A DNA stretch of 64,000 nucleotides from Streptomyces sp. NBC_01296 (GTDB taxonomy: Bacteria; Actinomycetota; Actinomycetes; Streptomycetales; Streptomycetaceae), in contig NZ_CP130720.1 in the NCBI RefSeq assembly GCF_035984415.1, positions 6,386,001 to 6,450,000 of the forward strand. Reading direction: 5' to 3'. Position 1 is the stretch's first letter; every line of letters begins with the position of its first letter. Of the stretch, positions 48,167 through 55,565 are shown in pieces. The position numbers were made by a program, and so were the translations under genes. The notes beneath the pieces are model-generated. The model was not told the origin of the DNA. It searched no databases and saw only the letters and a program-made list of their open reading frames with translations.

Positions 48167-48628
48167 GTGAAGCTGGATTCGATGTACCAGGAACTGATCC
48201 TGGACCACTACAAGCACCCGCACGGGCGTGGCCTGCGCGACGGCGACGCCGAGGTGCACCACGTCAACCCGACGTGCGGCGACGAGATCACGCTGCGCGT
48301 GAAGTACGACGGCGAGACGCTCACCGACGTCTCGTACGAGGGCCAGGGCTGCTCCATCAGCCAGGCCAGCGCGTCCGTGCTGAACGAGCTGCTCGTGGGC
48401 AAGGAACTGGCCGAGGCGCAGAAGATCCAGGGCGTGTTCCTGGAGATGATGCAGTCGAAGGGCAAGATCGAGCCCGACGAGGCCATGGAGGAGGTGCTGG
48501 AGGACGCGGTCGCGTTCGTCGGCGTCTCCAAGTACCCGGCTCGCGTGAAGTGTGCTCTGCTGAGCTGGATGGCCTGGAAGGACGCGACCGCCCAGGCACT
48601 GGGCGACGCCGAGAGGAAGACGGCATGA
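48167..48628 (+). CDS. sufU: SufU-type zinc-dependent sulfur transferase
   Basis: 153 aa. Zinc/sulfur ligands Cys37 and Asp39 (NPTCGDE), Cys62 (GQGCSISQAS) and Cys129 (VKCALLSW) match SufU rather than the IscU scaffold; the extra insert between them is the SufU hallmark. It accepts sulfur from SufS Cys376. GTG 48167 is used with a weak RBS. It overlaps the next gene by 4 nt. Confidence 0.95.
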   Translation: MKLDSMYQELILDHYKHPHGRGLRDGDAEVHHVNPTCGDEITLRVKYDGETLTDVSYEGQGCSISQASASVLNELLVGKELAEAQKIQGVFLEMMQSKGKIEPDEAMEEVLEDAVAFVGVSKYPARVKCALLSWMAWKDATAQALGDAERKTA

Positions 48629-48972
48629 CCGAGAACGCGACGCCCGCCGAGGCGTCGATCAAGCCGGCCACCGAGGAAGAGGTCCGCGAGGCCCTCTACG
48701 ACGTGGTCGACCCCGAGCTGGGGATCGACGTCGTCAACCTGGGCCTGATCTACGGCATCCACATCGACGACGCGAACATCGCGACCCTCGACATGACGCT
48801 GACCTCGGCGGCCTGCCCGCTGACGGACGTCATCGAGGACCAGGCGAAGTCGGCGACGGACGGCATCGTCAGCGAGCTCCGCATCAACTGGGTCTGGATG
48901 CCCCCGTGGGGCCCGGACAAGATCACGGACGACGGCCGCGAGCAGCTGCGCGCGCTCGGCTTCAACGTCTGA
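48625..48972 (+). CDS. SufT-like metal-sulfur cluster assembly factor (DUF59/MIP18)
   Basis: 115 aa. The DUF59 core reads DPELGIDVVNLGLIYGI, then MTLTSAACPLTDVIEDQ with the conserved Cys, then INWVWMPPWGPDKITDDGREQL. Such proteins help mature Fe-S proteins when demand is high. It is the last gene of the operon, in ATGA overlap with sufU, and is followed by a very stable terminator. Confidence 0.94.
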   Translation: MTENATPAEASIKPATEEEVREALYDVVDPELGIDVVNLGLIYGIHIDDANIATLDMTLTSAACPLTDVIEDQAKSATDGIVSELRINWVWMPPWGPDKITDDGREQLRALGFNV

Positions 48973-48984
48973 GCGACCTCGCTC

Positions 48985-49025
48985 CGTGAAGGGCCCCCGG
49001 CACTGAGTGCCGGGGGTCCTTCACG
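48985..49025 (+). terminator. Terminator after the suf operon
   Basis: A 19-bp stem with a single G-U pair around a 3-nt loop (tga) starts 12 nt past the last stop; arms are 48985-49003 and 49007-49025. Confidence 0.93.
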
Positions 49026-49184
49026 TTTTCCGGGAGCTTCCGGGAGCCTCCCCCGGGAGGCCCTGCGAGTTCGTCCGGCGGACGATTGAAGTGCACCGGG
49101 AGTTGGCCACGGTGGCCGAACCTGCTCGACGGCCGTCACGGCGTGACGTGTGGATCGCGCTCGGCTCGACTCGTGGGGACACCG

Positions 49185-50555
49185 ATGAAGAAGCAGCTTG
49201 GTATCGCAGGGATCGCGGCGCTGGTCGTCGCCGGGACGGTCACGGTCGTGCCCGCGCAGGCGGTGACGTACGGGACGCCGACCATCAGCCTGTCCGCGTC
49301 GTACCTGTCCGGCGCCGTCGGCGCGGTCGGGGACCCCGTGGTGAACGTGACCGTGGGGCAGAGCGGCGCCGACGTGTCCGCGCTGACGGTCAGCGCCTCC
49401 GCGTCGAGCAAGACCTCGGTCGCCGGCACGGGCGACGTGACCGTCACGGGGGCCGGGGCGGTGCGGCAGCTGGCCGTCACCGCGCGCGGCCGCGGCTACA
49501 CCAACCTCACCGTCAAGGTGGCGGGGCTGGGCGGCAAGAGCGCCACCAAGACCCTGTCCTACGCCGCCTCGGCCGCCGTGCAGAACCCGGCCGACGCCCG
49601 GTACTTCAGCGGCGCCTCCGACTCCTCGGCCGCCGTGGACGTCGGCGGCGGCTACACCGTGGTCGCCGACGACGAGAACAACGTGCTGCGCCTGTACGAC
49701 CGTTCCCGCTCGGCCGCCCCGGTCCGGACCTGGGACTTCAGCTCGCAGCTCGGCGTCACCAAGGAGGTGGACATCGAGGGGGCGACCCTGATCGGCAACA
49801 CCATCTACTGGACGGGCTCGCTCGGCAACAACAAGGACGGCGAGTACAAGGCGCCCCGGAACACGGTGTTCACCACCACGGTGACCGGCTCCGGGTCGGG
49901 TACGCAGCTGGCGTACGGGCGCTCGTACAAGAAGCTCCGCGACGACCTGGTGGCCTGGGACACGGCGAACGGCAACCGTTACGGCTTCGCGGCCGGCACG
50001 GCGGCGGGCGAGGCGCCCAAGCAGATCGACGGCTTCAACGTGGAGGGGCTGGAGTTCGCGCCGGGCTCGACCACGACCGCGTACCTGGGCTTCCGCGCCC
50101 CGCTGGCCCCGGCGGTGCCGGGCGGCAAGGCGCTGATCGTGCCGGTGACCAACTTCGACAAGGTGCTCTCCAGCGGGGCCAAGGCCACCTTCGGGGCGGG
50201 CATCGAGCTCGACCTCGGCGGGCTGTCGATCCGCGACATCCGCAAGAACGCGGCGGACCAGTACCTGATCCTGGCCGGCTCCTGGGCCGCGGACGACAAC
50301 TCGGACCCGTACGCGCTCTACCAGTGGGACGGCGTCGCGGGCCACGCCCCGGTCAAGCGGGCCGACCTGCCGACGACCGACCCGGGCGGCTGGGAGGCCG
50401 TCGTGGACGTGCCGGACCTGTCGGTGGCGGGGGCGCGCGTGCAGCTGATCACGGACAGCGGGTCCGCGGACCTGTACGGGGACGGGGTCGAGGCCAAGGA
50501 CCTGACGCACCCGGAGTGGAAGAAGGCCCGGGCGGCCTGGTTCACGCTGAACTGA
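49185..50555 (+). CDS. Secreted DUF3616-like protein
   Basis: 456 aa. A signal peptide (MKKQLGIAGIAALVVAGTVTVVPAQA) is followed by an Ig-like ~90-residue region rich in Ser/Val/Thr and then a beta-propeller-like domain. The run EVDIEGATLIGNTIYWTGSL is typical of DUF3616, followed by NNKDGE and PRNTVF. No catalytic motif is evident. ATG 49185 starts the signal peptide, with GGGGA upstream. Function is unknown; likely extracellular or wall-bound. Confidence 0.8.
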   Translation: MKKQLGIAGIAALVVAGTVTVVPAQAVTYGTPTISLSASYLSGAVGAVGDPVVNVTVGQSGADVSALTVSASASSKTSVAGTGDVTVTGAGAVRQLAVTARGRGYTNLTVKVAGLGGKSATKTLSYAASAAVQNPADARYFSGASDSSAAVDVGGGYTVVADDENNVLRLYDRSRSAAPVRTWDFSSQLGVTKEVDIEGATLIGNTIYWTGSLGNNKDGEYKAPRNTVFTTTVTGSGSGTQLAYGRSYKKLRDDLVAWDTANGNRYGFAAGTAAGEAPKQIDGFNVEGLEFAPGSTTTAYLGFRAPLAPAVPGGKALIVPVTNFDKVLSSGAKATFGAGIELDLGGLSIRDIRKNAADQYLILAGSWAADDNSDPYALYQWDGVAGHAPVKRADLPTTDPGGWEAVVDVPDLSVAGARVQLITDSGSADLYGDGVEAKDLTHPEWKKARAAWFTLN

Positions 50556-50573
50556 CGCAAGGATAGGTGCATA

Positions 50574-50601
50574 GGGCATGTGTACTCTCGTGCACATGCC
50601 C
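50574..50601. promoter_or_regulatory. 12-bp inverted repeat, probable TetR operator
   Basis: Arms GGGCATGTGTAC and GTGCACATGCCC surround tctc (one T-G mismatch). A further TGTGTACT copy follows at 50602-50609. Its position upstream of the SMR remnant and the TetR gene fits the operator of a TetR-controlled efflux pair. Confidence 0.6.
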
Positions 50602-50614
50602 TGTGTACTGCTTG

Positions 50615-50713
50615 ATGGTGTTCATGGGGGAGGCGGCCACCGCCGCGAAAATCGCCGGGATCGCACTGATCATCGGCGGCGTGGTGCTGCTGAACCTGGG
50701 CGGGGCGCACTGA
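50615..50713 (+). pseudogene. C-terminal remnant of a small multidrug resistance (SMR) efflux gene
   Basis: In this frame the sequence reads MVFMGEAATAAKIAGIALII, then GGVVLLNLGGAH and stop. That is the fourth helix and end of an EmrE/SugE/QacE-type SMR protein (~105 aa normally). The first ~75 residues (helices 1-3) are absent: upstream is only the operator-like inverted repeat and the previous gene's stop. The open frame runs back to GTG 50567 with AAGGA before it, so a ~48-residue single-helix peptide could still be made. The stop overlaps the TetR ATG (TGATG), the coupling expected of the original gene pair. Confidence 0.75.
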
Positions 50714-51321
50714 TGGCCCCCGCGGGCGCCGGCGGGCGCAGGTACGACCCGGACCGGCGGCAGCGGATCATCGACGCGGCGATCCGGGTGGTGGGCGCGA
50801 AGGCCATCGCAGGGCTGAGCCACCGCACCGTGGCGGCGGAGGCGGATGTTCCGCTGGGCTCGACCACGTACCACTTCAAGACGCTGGACGACCTGCTGGT
50901 CGCGGCGCTGCGACAGGCGAACGCGGGCTTCGTACCGGTGCCGGACGTCGACGACCCGGATCTGGCGGGGGCACTGGCGCGGCTGCTGGGGGAGTTCCTG
51001 ACGGCGGACCGGGCGCGGGCGGAGCCGGAGTACGAGCTGTACCTGGAGGCACTGCGCCGCCCGGCGCTGCGCCCGGTGGCGGCGCAGTGGACGGAGTCCG
51101 TCTCGGCGGCCCTGACCCACCGCGTGGACCCGCGGACGGCCCGGGCCCTGGCGGCGGTGATGGACGGCATCAGCCTCCAGGTCCTGCTGACGGCGACGGA
51201 GTACGACGAGCCGTACACCCGCGAAATCCTGGCCCGCATCCTGAAATCCGGCCCGGCGGGCAACTCCGGCCCCGCCGGGCCGGAGGCGTCGCCGGCGAGC
51301 CGGCGGAGAGCCGGCAGCTAG
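50713..51321 (+). CDS. TetR family transcriptional regulator
   Basis: 202 aa. N-terminal TetR HTH (~13-60): RQRIIDAAIRVVGAKAIAGL and VAAEADVPLGSTTYHFKTLDDL. The C-terminal half resembles the TetR_C group linked to SMR pumps. ATG overlaps the SMR remnant stop. Since the pump is truncated, the regulator may now control only itself or targets elsewhere. Its TAG and the TAG of the convergent regulator-peroxiredoxin gene are read from the same CTAG (51318-51321). Confidence 0.92.
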   Translation: MAPAGAGGRRYDPDRRQRIIDAAIRVVGAKAIAGLSHRTVAAEADVPLGSTTYHFKTLDDLLVAALRQANAGFVPVPDVDDPDLAGALARLLGEFLTADRARAEPEYELYLEALRRPALRPVAAQWTESVSAALTHRVDPRTARALAAVMDGISLQVLLTATEYDEPYTREILARILKSGPAGNSGPAGPEASPASRRRAGS

Positions 51322-52193
51322 CCGGCGGCCCGGACCGCGGCCAGCGCCGCCGTGACACTGCCCTCGATGTCCCGGATCGGATAGATCACCTCCCGCACCA
51401 CCCGCTCCCGATCCACCACCAGCGTCAACCGCTTCAGCCGGCTCACCCCCGCGGCCCGAAACGTCGGCAACCGCAACGCCGCCGTCAGCGAAAGCTCCGC
51501 GTCCGAGAGCAGCGGGAACCGCAGCCCCTCCGCCTGCGCGAACTCCCGCTGTTCATCGGGCCGCTGGGTGGACACCCCGTGCACCGTCGCCCCCGCCGCC
51601 GTGAACTCCGCCAGCTGGTCCCGGTACGTGCACGACTCGAAGGTGCAGCCCTTCGCCCCCGGGATCCCCGCCCACCCCGGCGGGTAGGACTCGGCCCGGG
51701 CGTACGCGCCGGGGAAGCAGTAGAGGACCGTGAACGGCGTGTCCGCCACCGGATCCCGGACCTCCCCGAACCGGTCCGGCAGCGCCAGCTCCGGCAGCCG
51801 CGTTCCGCGCAGTGCGTGCACCCGTTCCGCCTCCCGCGAGGACTCCTCCGTCGTCGCCGTCATCTCTCCCTCTCCCAGGACCCAGGTGTCTCCCCAGTCC
51901 TGGAGGGCCACCAGGACCGGCAGCAGCCCCCGCCCGCGCGGGGTCAGCCGGTACTCGTGCCGCACCGGACGTTCCTGGTACGGCTCGCGCGTCAGCACCC
52001 CGGCTTCGACCAGCAGCTTCAGCCGCTCGGCCAGCACCTTGCGGGACATCCCCAGCTCGCGCTGGAACGCGTCGAAGCGGTGCACGCCGCGCGCGGCGTC
52101 GCGCACGATCAGCAGCGTCCACCAGTCGCCCACCACGTCGAGGGCCTGGGCGATGGCGCAGTCCGCGTCGTCGAGGTGTGTGCGCTGGGCCAT
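51318..52193 (-). CDS. HxlR-type regulator fused to a PrxQ/AhpC-like peroxiredoxin
   Basis: 291 aa. Residues ~1-105 are a winged HTH of the HxlR/DUF24 family with Cys12 (DCAIAQALDVVGDWWTLLIV) and MSRKVLAERLKLLVEAGVL. After a ~25-residue linker, residues ~130-291 form a thioredoxin-fold peroxiredoxin; KGCTFESCTYRD places Cys183 and Cys188 in the C-x4-C pattern of PrxQ. Peroxidase oxidation could thus directly alter DNA binding. ATG 52193 has AAAGGAG at 6 nt. It is divergent from an MFS gene across a region with two inverted repeats. Confidence 0.9.
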   Translation of the reverse strand: MAQRTHLDDADCAIAQALDVVGDWWTLLIVRDAARGVHRFDAFQRELGMSRKVLAERLKLLVEAGVLTREPYQERPVRHEYRLTPRGRGLLPVLVALQDWGDTWVLGEGEMTATTEESSREAERVHALRGTRLPELALPDRFGEVRDPVADTPFTVLYCFPGAYARAESYPPGWAGIPGAKGCTFESCTYRDQLAEFTAAGATVHGVSTQRPDEQREFAQAEGLRFPLLSDAELSLTAALRLPTFRAAGVSRLKRLTLVVDRERVVREVIYPIRDIEGSVTAALAAVRAAG

Positions 52194-52222
52194 GGGCACT
52201 CCTTTGTCCGTTGACCCAAGGC

Positions 52223-52256
52223 TGTCATGCTGACATAGTCCGTTCCCAAAAGGAAC
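52223..52256. promoter_or_regulatory. Two inverted repeats between the fusion regulator and the MFS gene
   Basis: TGTCA-TGC-TGACA (52223-52235) and GTTCC-CAAAA-GGAAC (52242-52256) lie in the 81-nt divergent spacer. Either could be the site of the HxlR domain, controlling both genes. Confidence 0.6.
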
Positions 52257-52274
52257 TAACCAGCGGGCGGGGGC

Positions 52275-53507
52275 GTGGTGCAAGGTTTCAAGGACGTGCC
52301 GAGAGCGGTGTGGCTGCTGGCGGCAGGGGTGTTCGTCAACGCCGTCGTCAGCTTCACCTTCGTCTTCGTCTTCCTGTACCTGACCGGCCCGCGCGGCCTC
52401 GGCGCCGCCCAGGCGGGCCTGGCCACCGGCATCGGCGGCGTCGGCCTCGTCGCCGGGAACTTCACCGGCGGCTGGTACGGGGACCGCTTCGGCCACCGCC
52501 GGGTGCTGCTCGCGGCCTCCACCGCCGGCGGCCTCGCCCTGATGTCCTTCCCGCTCCTGCCCACCGCCGGGCTCTGCGCCGCCCTGCCGCTGGCCCAGTA
52601 CGCCTCCGGCGTGGTCCGGGCCGCGAACTCCGCGCTGGTCGCCGTCACCGTCCCCGAGGGGGCCCGCCGGCAGGCCTTCGCCGTCGTCCGCTGCGTCTCC
52701 AACGGCGGCTTCACCCTCGGCCCGCCCCTCGGAGCCCTGATCGCGACCGGGCTCTCGTACGACTGGGTCTTCGTCTGCGACGGCCTCGGGACCCTGTTCT
52801 TCGCCCTCTGGACCGCGCGCGTCGTCCCCGCCCGCGGTGCCTCCCGCAATGCCGCCGCGGCCCCGGACGGGGGTCGGGGCCGCGGCCTGTGGGCGGAGCT
52901 GCGCGCCCGGCCCGCCGTACTCGCCCTCCTCGGCGCGATCCTGGTGACCGATCTCGTCTACCGCCAGCAGTACGGCACCTTCCCCGTCTTCCTGGCCGAC
53001 CACGGACACGGCACCCGGGCCTTCGGCCTCGTGATCGCCCTCAACGGTGCGGTCATCCTGCTGCTCGAGCTCCCGGCCGCCGTCGCGCTGCGCTCCCGGC
53101 CGCCGCTCCCGGTCATCGGGACCGGCCTGGTACTGGTCGGGGCCGGGTACGCTGCGCTGCTGCTTGGGGTGGGGGTTGCGAGCGCCGTGGTGATGATGGT
53201 GCTGCTGAGCCTCGGCGAGATCCTGTACAAGACCACCGCCACCGCGTACGTGGCCGACCAGGCGCCCGAGCACGCCATCGGGCGGTTCCAGAGCCTGTAC
53301 GCGGGTGTCTCGGTCAGCGGTGTCGTCCTCGGGCCGCCCCTGGGCGGAGCGCTGTACGCGGCCGCGCCCGGGCTGCTGTGGCCGCTGTGCGCGGCGCTTG
53401 CGGCGGGCGCGGGCGGGGCGGTGCTGTGGGTGTCGGCGCGGCAGCGGCGACACGCGGGCGGACCGGCACATGAGACCGGTTCGCGACCGCAGGCCGTCGC
53501 CGGTTAG
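52275..53507 (+). CDS. MFS efflux transporter
   Basis: 410 aa with twelve predicted helices. GDRFGHRR after helix 2 is the MFS loop signature, and VRCVSNGGFTLGPPLGALI in helix 5 is like drug-exporter motif C (GxxxGPxxGG). A loop of ~30 residues separates the halves. GTG 52275 or 52278 with GGGCGGGGG upstream. Divergent from the redox-type regulator, so it may export a thiol-reactive or quinone-like compound; this is inference. Confidence 0.88.
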   Translation: MVQGFKDVPRAVWLLAAGVFVNAVVSFTFVFVFLYLTGPRGLGAAQAGLATGIGGVGLVAGNFTGGWYGDRFGHRRVLLAASTAGGLALMSFPLLPTAGLCAALPLAQYASGVVRAANSALVAVTVPEGARRQAFAVVRCVSNGGFTLGPPLGALIATGLSYDWVFVCDGLGTLFFALWTARVVPARGASRNAAAAPDGGRGRGLWAELRARPAVLALLGAILVTDLVYRQQYGTFPVFLADHGHGTRAFGLVIALNGAVILLLELPAAVALRSRPPLPVIGTGLVLVGAGYAALLLGVGVASAVVMMVLLSLGEILYKTTATAYVADQAPEHAIGRFQSLYAGVSVSGVVLGPPLGGALYAAAPGLLWPLCAALAAGAGGAVLWVSARQRRHAGGPAHETGSRPQAVAG

Positions 53508-53516
53508 GTTTCGGAC

Positions 53517-54497
53517 ATGACTGCTACGCGTACCACCGGCGCCGTCGCCGCCGGACTTGCCACCATCGCCTCCGACGGCACCGTCCTCGACACCTGGTTC
53601 CCCGCCCCCGAGCTGGTCGCCGAGCCCGGCCCGGCCGGCACCGAGCGCCTCACCGCCGACCAGGCCGTGGAGCTGCTGGGCACCGCCGCGGCCAAGGCGA
53701 TCCGCCTGGACGCGGTCCGCGACGTCGAGGTCGTAGCCGTCCGCACCGTGATCTCCTCCCTCGAGGACAAGCCGCTGGACGCGCACGACGCGTACCTGCG
53801 CCTGCACCTGCTCAGCCACCGCCTGGTCAAGCCGCACGGCCAGAGCCTGGACGGCGTCTTCGGACTGCTGGCCAACGTCGCCTGGACCTCGCTGGGCCCG
53901 GTCGCCGTGGACCAGGTGGAGACCGTGCGGCTGAACGCGCGCGCCGAGGGCCTGTACGTCCAGGTCACCTCGATCGACAAGTTCCCGCGGATGACGGACT
54001 ACGTCGCCCCCAAGGGCGTGCGCATCGCCGACGCGGACCGGGTCCGCCTCGGCGCGCACCTCGCCGAGGGCACCACCGTCATGCACGAGGGGTTCGTCAA
54101 CTTCAACGCCGGCACCCTCGGCACCTCCATGGTCGAGGGCCGCATCTCGGCGGGCGTCGTGGTCGGCGACGGCTCCGACATCGGCGGCGGCGCGTCCACG
54201 ATGGGCACCCTCTCGGGCGGCGGCAAGCAGATCATCTCGATCGGCGAGCGCTGCCTGATCGGCGCCGAGGCGGGCGTCGGCATCGCGCTGGGCGACGAGT
54301 GCATCGTCGAGGCCGGCCTGTACGTGACCGCGGGCACCCGCGTCACCCTCCCGGACGGCCAGATCGTCAAGGCCCTGGAGCTCTCGGGCGCCAGCAACAT
54401 CCTCTTCCGCCGCAACTCGGTCACCGGCACGGTCGAGGCCCGCCCGAACAACGCGGTCTGGGGCGGCCTGAACGAGGTCCTCCACTCCCACAACTGA
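53517..54497 (+). CDS. dapD: 2,3,4,5-tetrahydropyridine-2,6-dicarboxylate N-succinyltransferase
   Basis: 326 aa, actinobacterial long DapD. The C-terminal left-handed beta-helix of hexapeptide repeats runs from VRLGAHLAEGTTVMHEGFVN through GGASTMGTLSGGGKQIISIG. It succinylates tetrahydrodipicolinate for lysine and meso-diaminopimelate synthesis. It starts 9 nt after the MFS stop. A terminator with a T-run follows. Confidence 0.96.
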   Translation: MTATRTTGAVAAGLATIASDGTVLDTWFPAPELVAEPGPAGTERLTADQAVELLGTAAAKAIRLDAVRDVEVVAVRTVISSLEDKPLDAHDAYLRLHLLSHRLVKPHGQSLDGVFGLLANVAWTSLGPVAVDQVETVRLNARAEGLYVQVTSIDKFPRMTDYVAPKGVRIADADRVRLGAHLAEGTTVMHEGFVNFNAGTLGTSMVEGRISAGVVVGDGSDIGGGASTMGTLSGGGKQIISIGERCLIGAEAGVGIALGDECIVEAGLYVTAGTRVTLPDGQIVKALELSGASNILFRRNSVTGTVEARPNNAVWGGLNEVLHSHN

Positions 54498-54527
54498 CGC
54501 CCACGGGCCCCGGCTGCCCGGTACAGC

Positions 54528-54573
54528 CACGACGCCCTCATCACCCCGGCAAGGGGGGGGTGAGGGCGTCGTG
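54528..54573 (+). terminator. Terminator after dapD
   Basis: A 13-bp stem (cacgacgccctca / tgagggcgtcgtg) continues as cccc / gggg past a 3-nt bulge and is followed by TTTCTCC. Confidence 0.9.
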
Positions 54574-54627
54574 TTTCTCCCGGTCCCGGGAACGTCCCCC
54601 CGCCCCGAGCGCGGGAGGACGGGTCGG

Positions 54628-54882
54628 TCAGGAGTGGGGGAGGGTGCGGATGAGGCCGGCGAAGGCCTCTTCCTCCGCCTCGGTCAGTTCGACCGACTCC
54701 ATCGGGTGCGCGGCAGCAGTGCGCTGCGCCGGGATCACCGCGATGCCCTCGAACGCGCCGGGCTCCGGGTGGTGGAAGCGGGCGTCCCACAGCGTGTGGC
54801 CGAGGCCGAGCACCCAGACGAGGGCGGCCACGAGCAGGACGGCAAGGCCGATTTCCTGGGCGAGGGAGATGGAGGGGAACAC
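54628..54882 (-). CDS. Small single-helix membrane protein
   Basis: 84 aa. One membrane helix (~8-30, EIGLAVLLVAALVWVLGLGH) precedes a ~55-residue soluble tail with an acidic segment ELTEAEEEAFAGL. GTG 54882 has GGAGG at 6 nt, which supports a real gene. No family recognised. It lies alone between the dapD terminator and the GNAT gene. Confidence 0.75.
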   Translation of the reverse strand: MFPSISLAQEIGLAVLLVAALVWVLGLGHTLWDARFHHPEPGAFEGIAVIPAQRTAAAHPMESVELTEAEEEAFAGLIRTLPHS

Positions 54883-55048
54883 GCGGTCCTCCGGGGATAC
54901 GGGCGGACATGGCCGAGTGCGGGGACACTGTCGAGCGTGGGGACACTCAACACCACAACCCGGCTCGAATGGGGAGGGATGTGGCGAGCGTCACGCCAGG
55001 GGCGAAAGTCCCCACATGTCCCCCGAACCGGCCCGGAGGCCTCCCCGC

Positions 55049-55495
55049 TCACTCCGCCAGGCGCAGCTTGAAGCCCTCGTGGCTGCGCGCGAAACCCAGC
55101 CGCTCGTAGAAGCGGTGGGCGTCCGCCCGCTGCTTGTTGCTGGTCAGCTGGACCAGGCCGCAGCCGCGCTCGCGCGCCCGCGCCACCGCCAGCCGCATCA
55201 GCTCCGCGCCCAGCCCGCCGCCCCGGCGGTCCTCGCGGATCCGTACCGCCTCGACCAGCGCCCGCTCCCGCCCGCCCTGGCCGAGGCCCGGGACGTACGT
55301 CAGCTGGAGGCAGCCGAGCACCGTCCCCGTCCCGCCCTCGCAGAGGACCAGCATCTCGTTGCGGGCATCCGCCTCGATCGCGGCGAAAGCCTGCTCGTGC
55401 GCCTCGGTGACCTCGGCCCGCTCCTCCTCGCCGGCGTCCGCCAACAGGGCCAGTACGGCGGGCAGGTCCTCACGGGTGGCAGTACGGAAGATCAT
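55049..55495 (-). CDS. GNAT-family N-acetyltransferase
   Basis: 148 aa, single GNAT domain. Acetyl-CoA motif A is VRIREDRRGGGLGAELM (the R/QxxGxG/A loop reads RRGGGLG), and the C-terminal YERLGFARSHEGFKL is motif B. Substrate unknown; many such small enzymes acetylate amino acids, antibiotics or protein amines. Confidence 0.9.
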   Translation of the reverse strand: MIFRTATREDLPAVLALLADAGEEERAEVTEAHEQAFAAIEADARNEMLVLCEGGTGTVLGCLQLTYVPGLGQGGRERALVEAVRIREDRRGGGLGAELMRLAVARARERGCGLVQLTSNKQRADAHRFYERLGFARSHEGFKLRLAE

Positions 55496-55509
55496 GACCG
55501 GAAGTGTGG

Positions 55510-55544
55510 CAGGGGGCCCGGACGGGACGGCGTCCGGGCCCCTG
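55510..55544 (-). terminator. Terminator after the secreted nuclease gene
   Basis: A GC stem with arms cagggggcccggac and gtccgggcccctg (one bulged G) lies 22 nt past the nuclease stop on the minus strand. Confidence 0.8.
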
Positions 55545-55565
55545 CGGCTCAGGTCCGCACCGCGG

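Noticed and set aside
51318..54530. A 1070-codon open frame on the minus strand
   Set aside because: Only its last ~291 codons are the HxlR-peroxiredoxin gene; the rest is antisense to the MFS gene and dapD, an effect of high third-position GC.
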